A stretch of 64,000 bases of DNA from Actinosynnema pretiosum (GTDB lineage: Bacteria > Actinomycetota > Actinomycetes > Mycobacteriales > Pseudonocardiaceae), in contig NZ_JAMTCF010000002.1 in assembly GCF_024171695.1 (NCBI RefSeq), forward strand, positions 372,001-436,000, given 5' to 3'. A model generated the notes under the pieces. The model had not been told where the DNA came from, did not search any database, and saw nothing but the letters and a program-made list of their open reading frames with translations. Positions 52,752-62,332 of this stretch are shown piece by piece; the first letter of the stretch is position 1; each line of letters begins with the position of its first letter. The position numbers and the translations under genes are program-made.

Positions 52752-53861
52752 GTGCGCCATGACCCGGTGTCCGTGCTCGGCATGGGTGCGATGGGGCTTC
52801 CCATCGCCCGCAACCTCGCGCGCGCTGGCTTCCCGGTCACGGTCTGGAACCGCACGCCCGGCAAGGACGGGCCCGCGCGGGCGCTCGGCGCCACCCCGGC
52901 CGCCACCCCCGCCGACGCCGCCCTGCCCGTGGTGCTCACCGTGCTGCCGGACCTGCCGCAGGTGCGCGAGGTGCTGCTCGGCGGTCCACCCGGTCGCACG
53001 GGCATCCCGCAGCAGGCGGGTGGCCCGCACGGTCCCGATGACCCGCACGGTCCCGGTAGCGCCGGGCGAGCACGTCCCGGTGGTCCCCGGAGCGCGGGCG
53101 GCGCCGACCCGGCGGGCGCGCCCGAGTCGAACGGCAACGGTTCCTCGCCTGCGGCGGGCGGGCCGCTCACCACCTCCGGCACCGGGCTGCTCGACGGCTG
53201 GCGGCGCGCGGGCACCACGAACCCGCTGCTGGTCGTCATGGGCACGGTGTCCCCCGGCGGGGTGCGCGAGCTGGGCGCGGAGCTGGCGCCGCTCGGCGTG
53301 CGGGTGGTCGACGCTCCGGTGTCCGGCGGCGACGTCGGCGCCGAGGCGGGCACGCTGAGCGTCATGGTCGGCGGGCACGCCGACGACGTGCTGCGGCTGC
53401 GCCCCTACCTCACCGCCCTCGGCACCACCGTCCGCCACATGGGCCCGCTCGGCGCGGGTCAGCTCACCAAGGCGGGCAACCAGGTCGTCGTGGCCGCCAC
53501 GCTCGCCGCGATCTCCGAGGCCCTCGCCCTGACCAGCAAGAACGGCCTCGACCCCGAGCTGGTGCTGGAAGCGCTCTCCGGTGGTCTCGCGGGCGGTCGC
53601 GCGCTGGAGGTCAAGCGGGAGAAGTGGCTGACCGGCGACTACACCCCCGGCGGCTCGGCCGCGAACCAGCTCAAGGACCTCGGGTTCGCCATGGAGACCG
53701 CCCGCGCGTCCGGGGTGCCGCTGCCGGTCACCGCGACCGTCGCCCAGCTGTACACCGCGATGTGCGCGCTCGGCCTCGACCAGGCCGACCACAGCGGCGT
53801 CTACCAGGTCTACGAGCACCTCAGCGGCCTGCCCAGCTGGAGCACCCACCACGGCCGGTGA
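52752..53861 (+). CDS. 3-hydroxyisobutyrate-dehydrogenase-like oxidoreductase with internal insert
   Basis: 369 residues. Rossmann motif VLGMGAMGLPIARNLARAG (8-26), GTVSPGGVRELGAEL and the catalytic Lys region LGAGQLTKAGNQVVVAA match the beta-hydroxyacid dehydrogenase superfamily. Residues about 78-145 are a Gly/Pro/Ser/Ala-rich, low-complexity insertion between strands of the NAD-binding domain; normal members are about 290-300 residues. The rest is intact, so the enzyme could be active. The insert is probably a disordered loop. Confidence 0.87.
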   Translation: MRHDPVSVLGMGAMGLPIARNLARAGFPVTVWNRTPGKDGPARALGATPAATPADAALPVVLTVLPDLPQVREVLLGGPPGRTGIPQQAGGPHGPDDPHGPGSAGRARPGGPRSAGGADPAGAPESNGNGSSPAAGGPLTTSGTGLLDGWRRAGTTNPLLVVMGTVSPGGVRELGAELAPLGVRVVDAPVSGGDVGAEAGTLSVMVGGHADDVLRLRPYLTALGTTVRHMGPLGAGQLTKAGNQVVVAATLAAISEALALTSKNGLDPELVLEALSGGLAGGRALEVKREKWLTGDYTPGGSAANQLKDLGFAMETARASGVPLPVTATVAQLYTAMCALGLDQADHSGVYQVYEHLSGLPSWSTHHGR

Positions 53862-53947
53862 TCCCCGCTCGCCCGAAGGGCGGCATCGGTCGCGCACCAG
53901 GGTGACACCTGCTGTCCGGGAGGACCACCGGCGGCAAGCTGGCACGG

Positions 53948-54793
53948 GTGAAGGAGCATCGGCGGGAACTCGTCCGGTTGTGCCGCTGCGCCGTGGCGCG
54001 CCCCCGCTGGCAGCTCGTCGCGGCGGCGGTGGTGTCGGTGTGGTCGCTCGCCTGGGTGATCGGCCAGGTGCTGCACCAGCCGAGCCCGCTGGACGTGCTC
54101 GCGTCGGCGGCGCGCTGGGCCGGTGTCCCGGTGGGCTGGCTGGAGGCGGTGGCCGACTGGTGCGGCGGGCGCACCGGGTTCCTCGCCGTCGTGGGCGGGC
54201 TGCTGTGGGCGGTCACCACCGAGCGCAGGCAGGGGCGCGCGCTGCTCGGCTGGGTCGCGGTGATGCTGGCCGCCGAGTCCGTCGGCTACGGCGCGGTCCG
54301 CCACGCGCTGCTCGCGCTCGGCGGGTTCCTGCTGGTCGTGGTGGTGCTGTCGATCCCCGGTCGGCGGGCGTTCGTGGTGGACCGGGTCGCGCTGATCCCG
54401 CGCGACGTGCTGCGCGCCGGGTCGACCGCGCTCGCGCTGGCCGCCGTGGTGCCGCTGGTCGCGCCGGGGCTCGCGCTGGCGGGCCTGCTGAGCCCGTACG
54501 TGACCAGGCCCCCGCGCCCGCGCGCCCCGGTCACGCCGGTCCGGGCGGACGCCGCCGAGATCGCCCGAGGCCCCGCCGGACCGGTGACGGCGACCTCACC
54601 AGCGGGCGCCCCGCCTGCTGTCGCGACCACCCCGGCGTTCACACCTGCGGCGCCCGCCGCCACCGCCCCGCTCCCGCGCACCCCCGGCGACGACTCCGCC
54701 CACCCCCTGAAAACCCCGCGCGCCGAAACCCCCGCCGAAACCCCGTCCGCCGAAAGCGGACCGAGGGCCGGTGAGCGCGCCGTTCGCCGGTGA
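53948..54793 (+). CDS. Membrane protein with Pro/Ala/Thr-rich C-terminal tail
   Basis: 281 residues from a GTG. About five membrane helices in the first 180 residues are followed by a 95-residue low-complexity tail (TPAETPSAESG and similar), likely outside or intrinsically disordered. No family is recognised. It overlaps the open frame of the TetR gene by a few bases, but the TetR start is probably 117 bp downstream. Confidence 0.6.
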   Translation: MKEHRRELVRLCRCAVARPRWQLVAAAVVSVWSLAWVIGQVLHQPSPLDVLASAARWAGVPVGWLEAVADWCGGRTGFLAVVGGLLWAVTTERRQGRALLGWVAVMLAAESVGYGAVRHALLALGGFLLVVVVLSIPGRRAFVVDRVALIPRDVLRAGSTALALAAVVPLVAPGLALAGLLSPYVTRPPRPRAPVTPVRADAAEIARGPAGPVTATSPAGAPPAVATTPAFTPAAPAATAPLPRTPGDDSAHPLKTPRAETPAETPSAESGPRAGERAVRR

Positions 54794-54909
54794 TCCGACC
54801 GCAAAGCGCGGTTATTGCCACGGCAACTATGCGAAACCTGTTCATGTCCTTCGGTCACAATCGCGCCGGAAGTTTGGGTTCAGCGGTCCGCATCCACCAA
54901 GATGACCCG

Positions 54910-55554
54910 GTGCATGACAATCCCGCCGTAAAGCGCTTAGCCAAGGTGATGCGCCGTCAACCCGTTCAGCAGCGCGGTGCGGCCACGGTCACCGCCATTC
55001 TGGACGCCTGCGCGTCGCTGCTGAACGAGCACGACTACGACGACATCACCACAGCCCGCATCGTCGAGCGCGCGGGCGTGCCGATCGGCTCCTTCTACCA
55101 GTACTTCCCGGACAAGCGGTCCGTTGTGCACGCGCTCGCGCTGCGCGGGATGCAGGACTACCTCGGCAAGGTCGAGAACGTCTTCTCCGGCGGCGGGCTC
55201 TCCGACGACTGGCGCGAGGCCGTCGCCCAGGTCATCGGCATCTACCTCGGGATGCTGGTGGAGACGCCGGGGTTCGGCCGGGTGCGGTTCAGCGACCTGC
55301 ACGACGGGCACACCCTCGACTCCAGCATCGACCAGTACGAGCTCATGGCCGAACGTCTCGCCGAGTTGTTCCTCACCCGCTACCCGGTGCGCGGCGACGC
55401 GCCCGTCGCACTGGCCTTCCGGATGGTCGCCCAGACCGCCGACGCCCTGTTCAAGCTGGCCGAGCGGGTCGCGCCGGACGAGCGGCCCCAGGTGCTGCGG
55501 ACCGCCAACGGGGTGATCCTGCGGATGCTGTCCGGCGTCTTCGACCCCGCTTGA
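54910..55554 (+). CDS. TetR-family transcriptional regulator
   Basis: 214 residues if started at the GTG at 54910; a GTG at 54790 would add 40 residues, but the DNA in between is AT-rich and promoter-like, so the shorter form is chosen with limited certainty. The HTH is ITTARIVERAGVPIGSFYQYFPDKRSVVHAL, and the C-terminal helices are ligand-binding. It may control the flavoprotein that starts 49 bp downstream. Confidence 0.85.
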   Translation: MHDNPAVKRLAKVMRRQPVQQRGAATVTAILDACASLLNEHDYDDITTARIVERAGVPIGSFYQYFPDKRSVVHALALRGMQDYLGKVENVFSGGGLSDDWREAVAQVIGIYLGMLVETPGFGRVRFSDLHDGHTLDSSIDQYELMAERLAELFLTRYPVRGDAPVALAFRMVAQTADALFKLAERVAPDERPQVLRTANGVILRMLSGVFDPA

Positions 55555-55603
55555 CCCGACCGCCTGACTTGTCGTGCCGGTCCACCCGGTGTGGGGTGGA
55601 CCG

Positions 55604-56983
55604 GTGACGGGTGACAACTTCGACGTGATCGTGATCGGTGGCGGCCCGGTGGGCGAGAACGCCGCCGCGAGGACCGCCGCCGCCGGGCTGCGCACCGCGC
55701 TGGTGGAGGCGGACCTGCTCGGCGGCGAGTGCTCTTATTGGGCCTGCATGCCCAGCAAGGCCCTGCTGCGCCCCGGCCACGCGCTGGCCGCGGCCAAGCG
55801 GGTGCCCGGCGTCCCGGTGGGGGACAGGCTCGACCCGGCCGCCGTGCTGGCCAGGCGCGACTCCTTCACCTCGCACTGGGACGACGCCGGCCAGGTCTCC
55901 TGGGCCGAGGGCGCGGGCATCGTGGTGGTGCGCGGGCGCGGGTCGCTGGCGGGGGAGCGGCGGGTGGACGTGGACGGCCGGGTGCTCACCGCCTCGCGCG
56001 CGGTGGTGGTGTGCACGGGCAGCGCGGTGAGCCTGCCGCCGCTGGACGGGCTGGACGCCACCCCGCACTGGACCTCCCGCGAGGCGACCTCGGCCAAGGA
56101 GGTGCCGGAGTCGCTGGTGGTGCTGGGCGGCGGCGTGGTCGGCGTGGAGATGGCGCAGGCGTGGGCGCGGCTCGGGACCGAGGTGACCCTGGTGCTGTCC
56201 GGGGAGCGCCCGCTGCCGAAGTTCGAGGCGTTCGCGGGCGACCTGGTCGCCGAGGGGCTGCGCGCCGACGGCGTGCGGATCGTGACGGGGGCGCGGGCCC
56301 GCGCGGTGGAGCGGGTGGACGGCGGGGTGCGGCTGACCGGCGACGGCGTGGACGTCACCGCGGCGCACCTGCTGATCGCGACCGGGCGCAAGCCCGCGAC
56401 CACCGGCATCGGCGTGGAGCAGTTCGGGTTCGAGGCCGGGAAGGCGCTGCCGGTGGACGACGCCGGGCGGGTGCGCGGCGTCGACTGGCTGTACGCGGCG
56501 GGCGACGTCACCGGGCGCGCCATGCTCACCCACCAGGGCAAGTACGCGGCGCGCGCGGTCGGCACGGCCATCGCCACCGGCGCGGTCGACCCCGAGCCGT
56601 GGACGCCCGCCGTGGCCACCGCCGACCACACCGCCGTGCCGCAGGTGGTGTTCACCGACCCCGAGGTGGCGTTCGTCGGCCGCACCGAGGCGCAGGCGCG
56701 CGAGGCGGGGCTGGACGTGCGGGTGGTCGACCTGGACCTCGCGGTCGCCGGGTCGTCGCTGCACGCGGACGGGTACCGGGGGAAGGCGCGGATGGTGGTC
56801 GACGAGTCGACCAGGACGCTGGTCGGCGTGACGTTCGCCGGGCCGGACACGGCGGAGCTGCTGCACGCGGCGACCGTGGCGATCGTCGGCGGGGTGACCG
56901 TGGACCGGCTGTGGCACGCGGTCCCGGCGTACCCGACGATCAGCGAGGTGTGGCTGCGGCTGCTGGAGGCCTACGGGCTCTGA
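55604..56983 (+). CDS. Lpd/MerA-like NAD(P)-FAD disulfide oxidoreductase
   Basis: 459 residues from the GTG at 55604. FAD motif VIVIGGGPVGENAAARTAAAG, redox disulfide GGECSYWACMPSK (Cys43/Cys48), NAD motif VVLGGGVVGVEMAQAWARLG and FAD-binding WLYAAGDVTGRAMLTH. Near the C-terminus the HPTxSE catalytic His is replaced by Tyr (HAVPAYPTISEVW). It is therefore unlikely to be a true lipoamide dehydrogenase and is more like quinone/NADPH reductases of the LpdA type. It follows TetR and may be controlled by it. Confidence 0.9.
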   Translation: MTGDNFDVIVIGGGPVGENAAARTAAAGLRTALVEADLLGGECSYWACMPSKALLRPGHALAAAKRVPGVPVGDRLDPAAVLARRDSFTSHWDDAGQVSWAEGAGIVVVRGRGSLAGERRVDVDGRVLTASRAVVVCTGSAVSLPPLDGLDATPHWTSREATSAKEVPESLVVLGGGVVGVEMAQAWARLGTEVTLVLSGERPLPKFEAFAGDLVAEGLRADGVRIVTGARARAVERVDGGVRLTGDGVDVTAAHLLIATGRKPATTGIGVEQFGFEAGKALPVDDAGRVRGVDWLYAAGDVTGRAMLTHQGKYAARAVGTAIATGAVDPEPWTPAVATADHTAVPQVVFTDPEVAFVGRTEAQAREAGLDVRVVDLDLAVAGSSLHADGYRGKARMVVDESTRTLVGVTFAGPDTAELLHAATVAIVGGVTVDRLWHAVPAYPTISEVWLRLLEAYGL

Positions 56984-57411
56984 GCGGCGGGCGGGGGCGG
57001 GGCCGGACCGGGTGGTGGTCCGGCCCCGGCCGGTGCGCGTGGTACCGCCGGAGTGGTTCGCGCGGTGCCTGCCGAGTGGTTCGCGCGGCCCTCGCCGGCT
57101 GGTTCGTGCGGCCTCCGAACGCTGGTCCGTTCGGCGCTCCGCGCGCTTTCCGGCCCCCGACTCACCCCCACCACCCGGTTTCCGTCGTCAAAAACGCATA
57201 TGCACCTTTACGTTTCCGGCCGATGTTTTTCGGCGCTGTTCCGCGCGAGGGCGAAAACGCGCTCCGACCAATTCGGCAACACCGCTTCTGTTTTCCGCGA
57301 GCCCGATTCGGTCACGGCCAGGTCAACAACCGCTTGCAGCTCCGCCCCGGTGCGCCCGTTCGCCGCCGAACGGTCCTCCGAGCCGTAAATGATCGCCCTA
57401 CACTCCGGAAG
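56984..57411. other. Intergenic stretch with short direct repeats
   Basis: About 430 bp without a gene. 57050-57115 has three copies of GTGGTTCGCGCGG-like sequence. 57180-57400 is poorer in GC. TACACT at 57399-57404 is the likely -10 element of the next gene. Confidence 0.5.
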
Positions 57412-57783
57412 ATGACCAGGGGAACCGTCCTGCTCGCGTCCGCCGCGGTGCTGTGGTGCGCCTACGTCATCGCGACCACCTTCGACCCGAGCTCCCCGGC
57501 GCTCCCGTCGACCGCCGCGTACCTGCCCGGCTTCCTGCTGCTCCCGGTGGTCGCGCACACGCTCCACCGGGCGAGGCAGGACGCGCTGCTCTGCCTGGCC
57601 CACGTGCCCGCCACCGTGCTCGCCGCCGGGTTCGCCATCGCGGTGGCCGGGTGGCTGTTCTCCTGCGGCGCGCTCGTCGGCAGGCCGGGCACCGAGCTGC
57701 TGAGCGCCATCGCGGGCATGGTCATCGTGCTGCACGTGGCGTTCGGCCTGATCGCGGTCGGCCTGGTCCGCAGCGGCGGCTGA
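57412..57783 (+). CDS. Small four-helix membrane protein
   Basis: 123 residues: four hydrophobic helices (TVLLASAAVLWCAYVIATTF; YLPGFLLLPVVAHTL; HVPATVLAAGFAIAVAGWLF; AIAGMVIVLHVAFGLIAVGLV) with short loops and no enzyme motif. Probably an inner-membrane protein of unknown role. It is convergent with the next gene (21 bp between the ends). Confidence 0.6.
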   Translation: MTRGTVLLASAAVLWCAYVIATTFDPSSPALPSTAAYLPGFLLLPVVAHTLHRARQDALLCLAHVPATVLAAGFAIAVAGWLFSCGALVGRPGTELLSAIAGMVIVLHVAFGLIAVGLVRSGG

Positions 57784-57804
57784 CGGGCGCGCCGCCCGCC
57801 CCCG

Positions 57805-59061
57805 CTACCGCGCGGGCAGCCCGAGCGCCTGCTGGGCCAGCGCCACCAGCGCCGGGTCGTCCGCCGCCGACGCCCCGTCCGCCCACACCGCCCGCGCCAC
57901 CAGCACCCGGTCCCGCCGCGCCACCGAGCCGATCGCCGAGTTGTCGAACGACGCGGGCCCGCCCTCCCAGGCGCCCCGCTCCTGCGCCAGCGGCACGACC
58001 CCGCCGCTGCCCACGCGCGCCACGACCTCGCGCAGCGCCGCCGCGCCCTCGGCCGTCGACGCGGTCACCTCGGCCAGCGCGATCCCGGCGGCCCGCCCGT
58101 CGACCTCGGTCGAGTACTGCGCCCGCGCGAGCTCCCGGCACCCGTTGGCCTCCAGCCAGGCCTGGACGTCGCCGAACGCGTGCCCGGCGCAGTCCGCCCC
58201 GGCGTCCCGGCCCCGAGGCGCGAAGCTGCGCCCGTCCACCACCACGGAGGTCGGCTCGGCCGCCGCCGACACCGGCGCGCTGGGCGCCGCGGCCTGCGAA
58301 CCACCGCCGGAGGTGGTCACCGCCGCGAGCACGCCGACCAGCGCGAGCAGCCCGACCCCGGCCGCGGCGAGCGGCAGCCACCTCGGCCTGGTCCGCTCCG
58401 GCTGCGGGCGGACCTTCGGCAGCAGCATCGTGCTGGCCGACCCCAGGTCCTCGGCCGCGTCGGTGAAGCCCTCGGTGAGCATCGCCGAGCGCTGCGGCGG
58501 CGTGCCGACGGGGGCGAGCACGGCGATGAGCTTGGCCGCGTGCACCGCCGAGCACGGCCGGTCGCTGGTGGCCAGCTCGCGCGCGGCGGCCAGCAGCGTG
58601 GTCGGCTTCGGGTGCAGCACCCGGACGCCCCGGTGCAGGTCGGCGCTGGGCTGCACGACCTGCCCGACGTACGGGCCGACCGCGACGACCGTGGTCACCG
58701 GCAGCGGCTCGCCGCGCATGTCCTGGATGCGCCGCGCCACCGCCTGCGCCGCCTCGAGCGCCTCCTGCACGGGGCTCGTCGCGCCCGCCGGGTGCCTCAG
58801 CGGCCAGCCGTCGGTCTTCCACTGGCCCGACAGCGGCGCCTCCAGCTTCAGCGCGGGCTCCGGCAGGTCGACGCCCACCACGACCAGCACACCGCGCGGC
58901 AGCACCACGATCGCGTCCAGCGGCCTCGGGCAGTCCGGCGGGTGGACCCCCAGGAGGGCGAAGCCGCCCAGCACCGAGACCCCCGGACCCCACGCGCTCA
59001 GCGCCGCCCGCACGTCCGCGCCGACCCTGGAGGGTTCGCTCCCCAATCGGATCAACCGCAC
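57805..59061 (-). CDS. Single-pass protein with NERD-like N-terminal domain (uncertain)
   Basis: 418 residues if started at the GTG at 59061, which follows GGGGTGG. The upstream GTG at 59091 overlaps a TACGGT -10-like hexamer and is therefore unlikely. Residues 1-220 form a soluble domain with PRPLDAIVVLPRGVLVVVGV, a pattern like nuclease-related (NERD) domains. A membrane helix (WLPLAAAGVGLLALVGVLAAVTTSGGG) follows, then an extracellular domain with a Cys pair (DCAGHAF ... NGCRELA). The function is unknown. Confidence 0.6.
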   Translation of the reverse strand: MRLIRLGSEPSRVGADVRAALSAWGPGVSVLGGFALLGVHPPDCPRPLDAIVVLPRGVLVVVGVDLPEPALKLEAPLSGQWKTDGWPLRHPAGATSPVQEALEAAQAVARRIQDMRGEPLPVTTVVAVGPYVGQVVQPSADLHRGVRVLHPKPTTLLAAARELATSDRPCSAVHAAKLIAVLAPVGTPPQRSAMLTEGFTDAAEDLGSASTMLLPKVRPQPERTRPRWLPLAAAGVGLLALVGVLAAVTTSGGGSQAAAPSAPVSAAAEPTSVVVDGRSFAPRGRDAGADCAGHAFGDVQAWLEANGCRELARAQYSTEVDGRAAGIALAEVTASTAEGAAALREVVARVGSGGVVPLAQERGAWEGGPASFDNSAIGSVARRDRVLVARAVWADGASAADDPALVALAQQALGLPAR

Positions 59062-59443
59062 TTGACCACCCCGTTCACCACGATCGGACACCGTAGCCCC
59101 GTCGGGGTGCGTCGGGCCGTCAAGTGTGCGGGTTCAGGCGTTCAGTGAGCGGCATCACCCGAACGCGCGCCACGATCGACGGATGGGTGGTGCTCGGCGT
59201 GTCATCAGCGCCCCGTGCGCGCCCAACCCCGTACCGTGAGCGGCCGAACCAGCCCGCCGTGGGGCAGATCGCGTTTCAGGGTCGAAAGACCTGTATCCAC
59301 CACGGCCGGGTGACGCTTGTGCTGGTTCTTCTGGCGGACCGCACCCGCAGCGGGCAGAATGGCCGGGTCGGGAATTCGCATGATCTTCCGTGGTCGAGAG
59401 GTCGTAGGGGAAGACGTCCCTCGTCGAGTAGCGGAGGTCAGCT
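59062..59443. other. Divergent intergenic region before DUF3145
   Basis: About 380 bp; no gene supported. It holds promoter DNA for the leftward gene (TACGGT at 59090-59095, minus strand) and for the DUF3145 gene, whose GGAGG at 59433-59437 decides the GTG start. Confidence 0.5.
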
Positions 59444-59947
59444 GTGAGCACCCGTGGCAGCACCAGTGGCGTGGTCTACGTCCACTCGTCGCCGTCCGCG
59501 GTCTGTCCGCACGTCGAGTGGGCTCTCTCTGGCGCACTCGGCGATCGGGTGGACCTCAAGTGGACTGCGCAACCCGCGGCGCCGGGTCAACTGCGCGCCG
59601 AGTGCGCCTGGACCGGGGACGCCGGCACAGGCGCCAGACTCGCGTCCGCGCTGCGCGCGTGGCCGATGCTCAGGTTCGAGGTGACCGAGGACCCGAGTCC
59701 CGGAGTCGACGGGGTCCGCTACTGCTTCGCGCCGATCCTCGGCCTGTGGCAGGCGCGGACCAGCGCGAACGGGGACATCGTGGTCTCGGAGGACCAGCTC
59801 AGGTCGCTGGCCGCCCGCAGTCGCGGCGGGGAGTCGTTCGCGCACAACGTGGACGAGCTGCTCGGCGCGGCGTGGGACGACGCGCTGGAGCCGTTCCGCC
59901 GGGCCGGTGACGGCGCTCCCGTGACCTGGCTGCACCGAGTCGGCTGA
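59444..59947 (+). CDS. DUF3145 protein
   Basis: 167 residues from a GTG 6 bases after GGAGG. GVVYVHSSPSAVCPHVEWALSGALG, LRFEVTEDPSPGVDGVRYCFAPILGLW and SFAHNVDELLGAAWDDALEPFRRAG are typical of the actinobacterial DUF3145 family. Members are conserved and soluble, but their function has not been established. Confidence 0.88.
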   Translation: MSTRGSTSGVVYVHSSPSAVCPHVEWALSGALGDRVDLKWTAQPAAPGQLRAECAWTGDAGTGARLASALRAWPMLRFEVTEDPSPGVDGVRYCFAPILGLWQARTSANGDIVVSEDQLRSLAARSRGGESFAHNVDELLGAAWDDALEPFRRAGDGAPVTWLHRVG

Positions 59948-60258
59948 CGCCGCACCCGGCACACCCCCGAGGTGGAGCCGGGTTCCGGCGTGCCCGCCCC
60001 AGGGCGCGCAGGCGCACCGCGAGTGCGTTTCCCTTGCGGCACGCGGGTTTCAGCGCGACCCGCGTGGTGCGGTCCCCGAGCGCGGCGCCGAAGCGGTCGT
60101 CGGCCGCGCGCCGCGCCACCCGGCCTGCGGGTCCCCCGGTCGGGTCGAATCCCTTGGCAGCACCCGGTTTCCGCCGAACCGGCGCGCGCCCGCTGCTCCC
60201 GGTGGACGCGCCGAGCGCCCGGATTCCCCGCCGCAGCGCGGGTTCCCGCCCCCGAGGC
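59948..60258. other. Intergenic region with two hairpins
   Basis: About 310 bp, no gene. Hairpin ACCCGGC/GCCGGGT at 59954-59983 is a likely DUF3145 terminator. CACGCGGGT/ACCCGCGTG at 60040-60066 is a perfect 9-bp inverted repeat with a 9-base loop, and may end the leftward ABC transcript. Confidence 0.5.
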
Positions 60259-61953
60259 TCAGCCCGCGACGGCCCTCGGGCCCTCCCAGGCGGCCATCAG
60301 GCCCGCGTAGGCCGGTGAGGCCGCCACCAGCTCCGCGTGCCCGCCCAGCAGCGGCGGCCCGCCGTCCATCACCAGCACCCGGTCCGCCCGCAGCGCCGAG
60401 GACAACCGGTGCGCGATCACCACCAGCACCCCGCCGCGCGCCGCGAAGGCCCGCTCCACCACGGCCTCCGCCGCCGGGTCCAGGCTGGAGGTGGCCTCGT
60501 CCAGCAGCACCACGTCCGCCGGGCACGCGTGCACCCGCGCCACCGCGAGCAGCTGCGCCTCACCGGCCGACAGCCCCGCCGCGCCGCCCGCCGCGACCTC
60601 GCCGTCCAACCCGCCCAGCCGCCGCACCACCGCGCCCGCCCCGACCGCCTCCACCGAGCGCAGCAGCGCGCCGTCGTCCGCGTCCGGGGCGAGCAGCGCC
60701 AGGTTCTCCCGCACCGTCCCGGCGAACAGGTAGGTCTCCTGCGGCACCAGCGCGACCCGGCTCCGCCGCACCTCCGGCCGCACCAGGTGCACCGGGACCC
60801 CGCCCAGCAGCACCCGGCCCGAGCGCGGCGCGACCAGCCCGGTCACCAGCCCGGCGAGCGTGGACTTCCCGATGCCGCTCGGCCCCACCACCGCCAGGTG
60901 GTCGCCGGGCGCGAGCGCCAGGTCCAGGTCCCGCACGACCGGCTCGGCCCGCTCGCCCCAGCCGAACGTCACCCCGCGCAGCACCACGTCCGCCCCGACC
61001 GGCTCCAGGTCGCCGCCCTCGGGCTCGGCGGGCGCGGTCTCGGTGAGCCTGCGCAGCGCCACCACCAGCCGCAGCAGCACGCTCGTGGTCGTGTCGGCCA
61101 GCCCGGACAGCGCGGGCCGCACGCTCGTCCCCAGGTACACCACGGCCCCGAGCAGCGCGCCCGCCGACAGCCCGCTGCCCGGCGCGAGCAGCACCAGCAG
61201 CACCACCGGCGCGAACCCGCCCAGCCCGATCACCACCCCGCGCAGCGCCGCCGACCAGGCCAGCCGCACCGAGGCGTCCGCCTGCGCGCCGACCCGCCGC
61301 GCGATCCCGCCCAGCGCCTCCTCCCGCGCGCCGCACGCCACCACGTCGCGCACCCCGAGCAGCACCGCGCCGGAGTTCTCGGCGGTGTCCTCCTCGGCCA
61401 GCACGAGCGCCCGCTGCCCGCGCGCCAGCGACGGCAGCAGCGCCGCGAACAGCACCAGCGACACCACCACGGGCAGCACCACCGCCCAGGCCAGCCCGGC
61501 GACCACCGTGGCCAGCCCGACCAGCGCGGCGACCGTGGTCACCAGCAGCCCGCGCGCCTGCACCAGCAGCCCGGCGGTGGCGTCCCTGACGACCTCGACG
61601 TGCCGGGTGATCCGGGCGACCGCGCCCGCGTCCGGCGTCCGGCGGTGCGAGCGCCCGCCGTGCAGCACCCCGCGCACCACCTCGGTGACCAGCGCGTCCC
61701 GCAACGGCTCGACCACCACCCCGAGCCCCTGGTACACCTGCCGCCGCCCGACCGCGCCACCCACCGCGACGGCGGCGAACAGCAGCAGCCAGAGCACCCC
61801 GGTCCGCGCGTCCCCGACCGCGAACCCCCGGTCGACGGCCAGCGCGACCAGCCGCCCGGACAGCAGCGCGGGCAGGCCCTCGACGACGGACCACAGCAGC
61901 AGCACCAGCACCCCGCGCCGCTGACCGGTCAACGCGGCCAGGTAGGCCTTCAT
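60259..61953 (-). CDS. ABC exporter half-transporter A (TMD-NBD)
   Basis: 564 residues from the ATG at 61953. Six-helix membrane domain, then an NBD with Walker A GPSGIGKS (357-364), Q-loop PQETYLF (Q405), signature LSAGE (461-465, first Gly of LSGGQ replaced), Walker B VVLLDEATSS with the catalytic Glu486, and an IAHRL switch His. With the next gene it should form a heterodimeric exporter of a hydrophobic compound, peptide or siderophore; the substrate is unknown. The gene is 379 bp downstream of its partner. Confidence 0.9.
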   Translation of the reverse strand: MKAYLAALTGQRRGVLVLLLWSVVEGLPALLSGRLVALAVDRGFAVGDARTGVLWLLLFAAVAVGGAVGRRQVYQGLGVVVEPLRDALVTEVVRGVLHGGRSHRRTPDAGAVARITRHVEVVRDATAGLLVQARGLLVTTVAALVGLATVVAGLAWAVVLPVVVSLVLFAALLPSLARGQRALVLAEEDTAENSGAVLLGVRDVVACGAREEALGGIARRVGAQADASVRLAWSAALRGVVIGLGGFAPVVLLVLLAPGSGLSAGALLGAVVYLGTSVRPALSGLADTTTSVLLRLVVALRRLTETAPAEPEGGDLEPVGADVVLRGVTFGWGERAEPVVRDLDLALAPGDHLAVVGPSGIGKSTLAGLVTGLVAPRSGRVLLGGVPVHLVRPEVRRSRVALVPQETYLFAGTVRENLALLAPDADDGALLRSVEAVGAGAVVRRLGGLDGEVAAGGAAGLSAGEAQLLAVARVHACPADVVLLDEATSSLDPAAEAVVERAFAARGGVLVVIAHRLSSALRADRVLVMDGGPPLLGGHAELVAASPAYAGLMAAWEGPRAVAG

Positions 61954-62332
61954 GACTGCACCACCTCGGGAGTGGAATGCCTTGGGGGAACGGGGAAGGG
62001 GGAGAGCGTCGGGCTCGCGAGGCGGGGGTGGGGGAGCGGCTGGCTCGTGGGGGCGCGCCGGTGACCGTCCGCTGGGAGCCCCGTTCCCGGACCCTGCGCC
62101 CGGTGGGCGCCCGGTTCGCGGGCGGGGCTCCCGGTCGTCGCCCGGTGGACGACCTCCGGCCGGTCGCCGCACCCGGTGGTCGTCCTCCCCGCAGAGGCTC
62201 CGGCCGGGGGCGGCGGGGTGCGCTCGGGCCGGGGGCGTCCTCGGTGGTCGGTCGGGTGGAGGTGTGGGTTCCCGTGTGCTGGAAGTGCTTGGGGGGCAAC
62301 GGGTTTCCCCGTCGGCGCACCCGGTCTGCCGC
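61954..62332. other. Gap between the two ABC genes with a duplicated motif
   Basis: 379 bp. 61972-61994 and 62279-62303 are near-copies of TGGAA(G)TGC(C)TTGGGGG(G)(C)AACGGG, one just upstream of transporter A and the other just downstream of transporter B. Frames in between are arginine/proline-rich and unsupported. Confidence 0.5.

Noticed and set aside
61954-62332. A peptide precursor gene between the two ABC transporters
   Set aside because: Frames are Arg/Pro-rich and low in complexity, without a leader-core pattern or nearby maturation enzymes.
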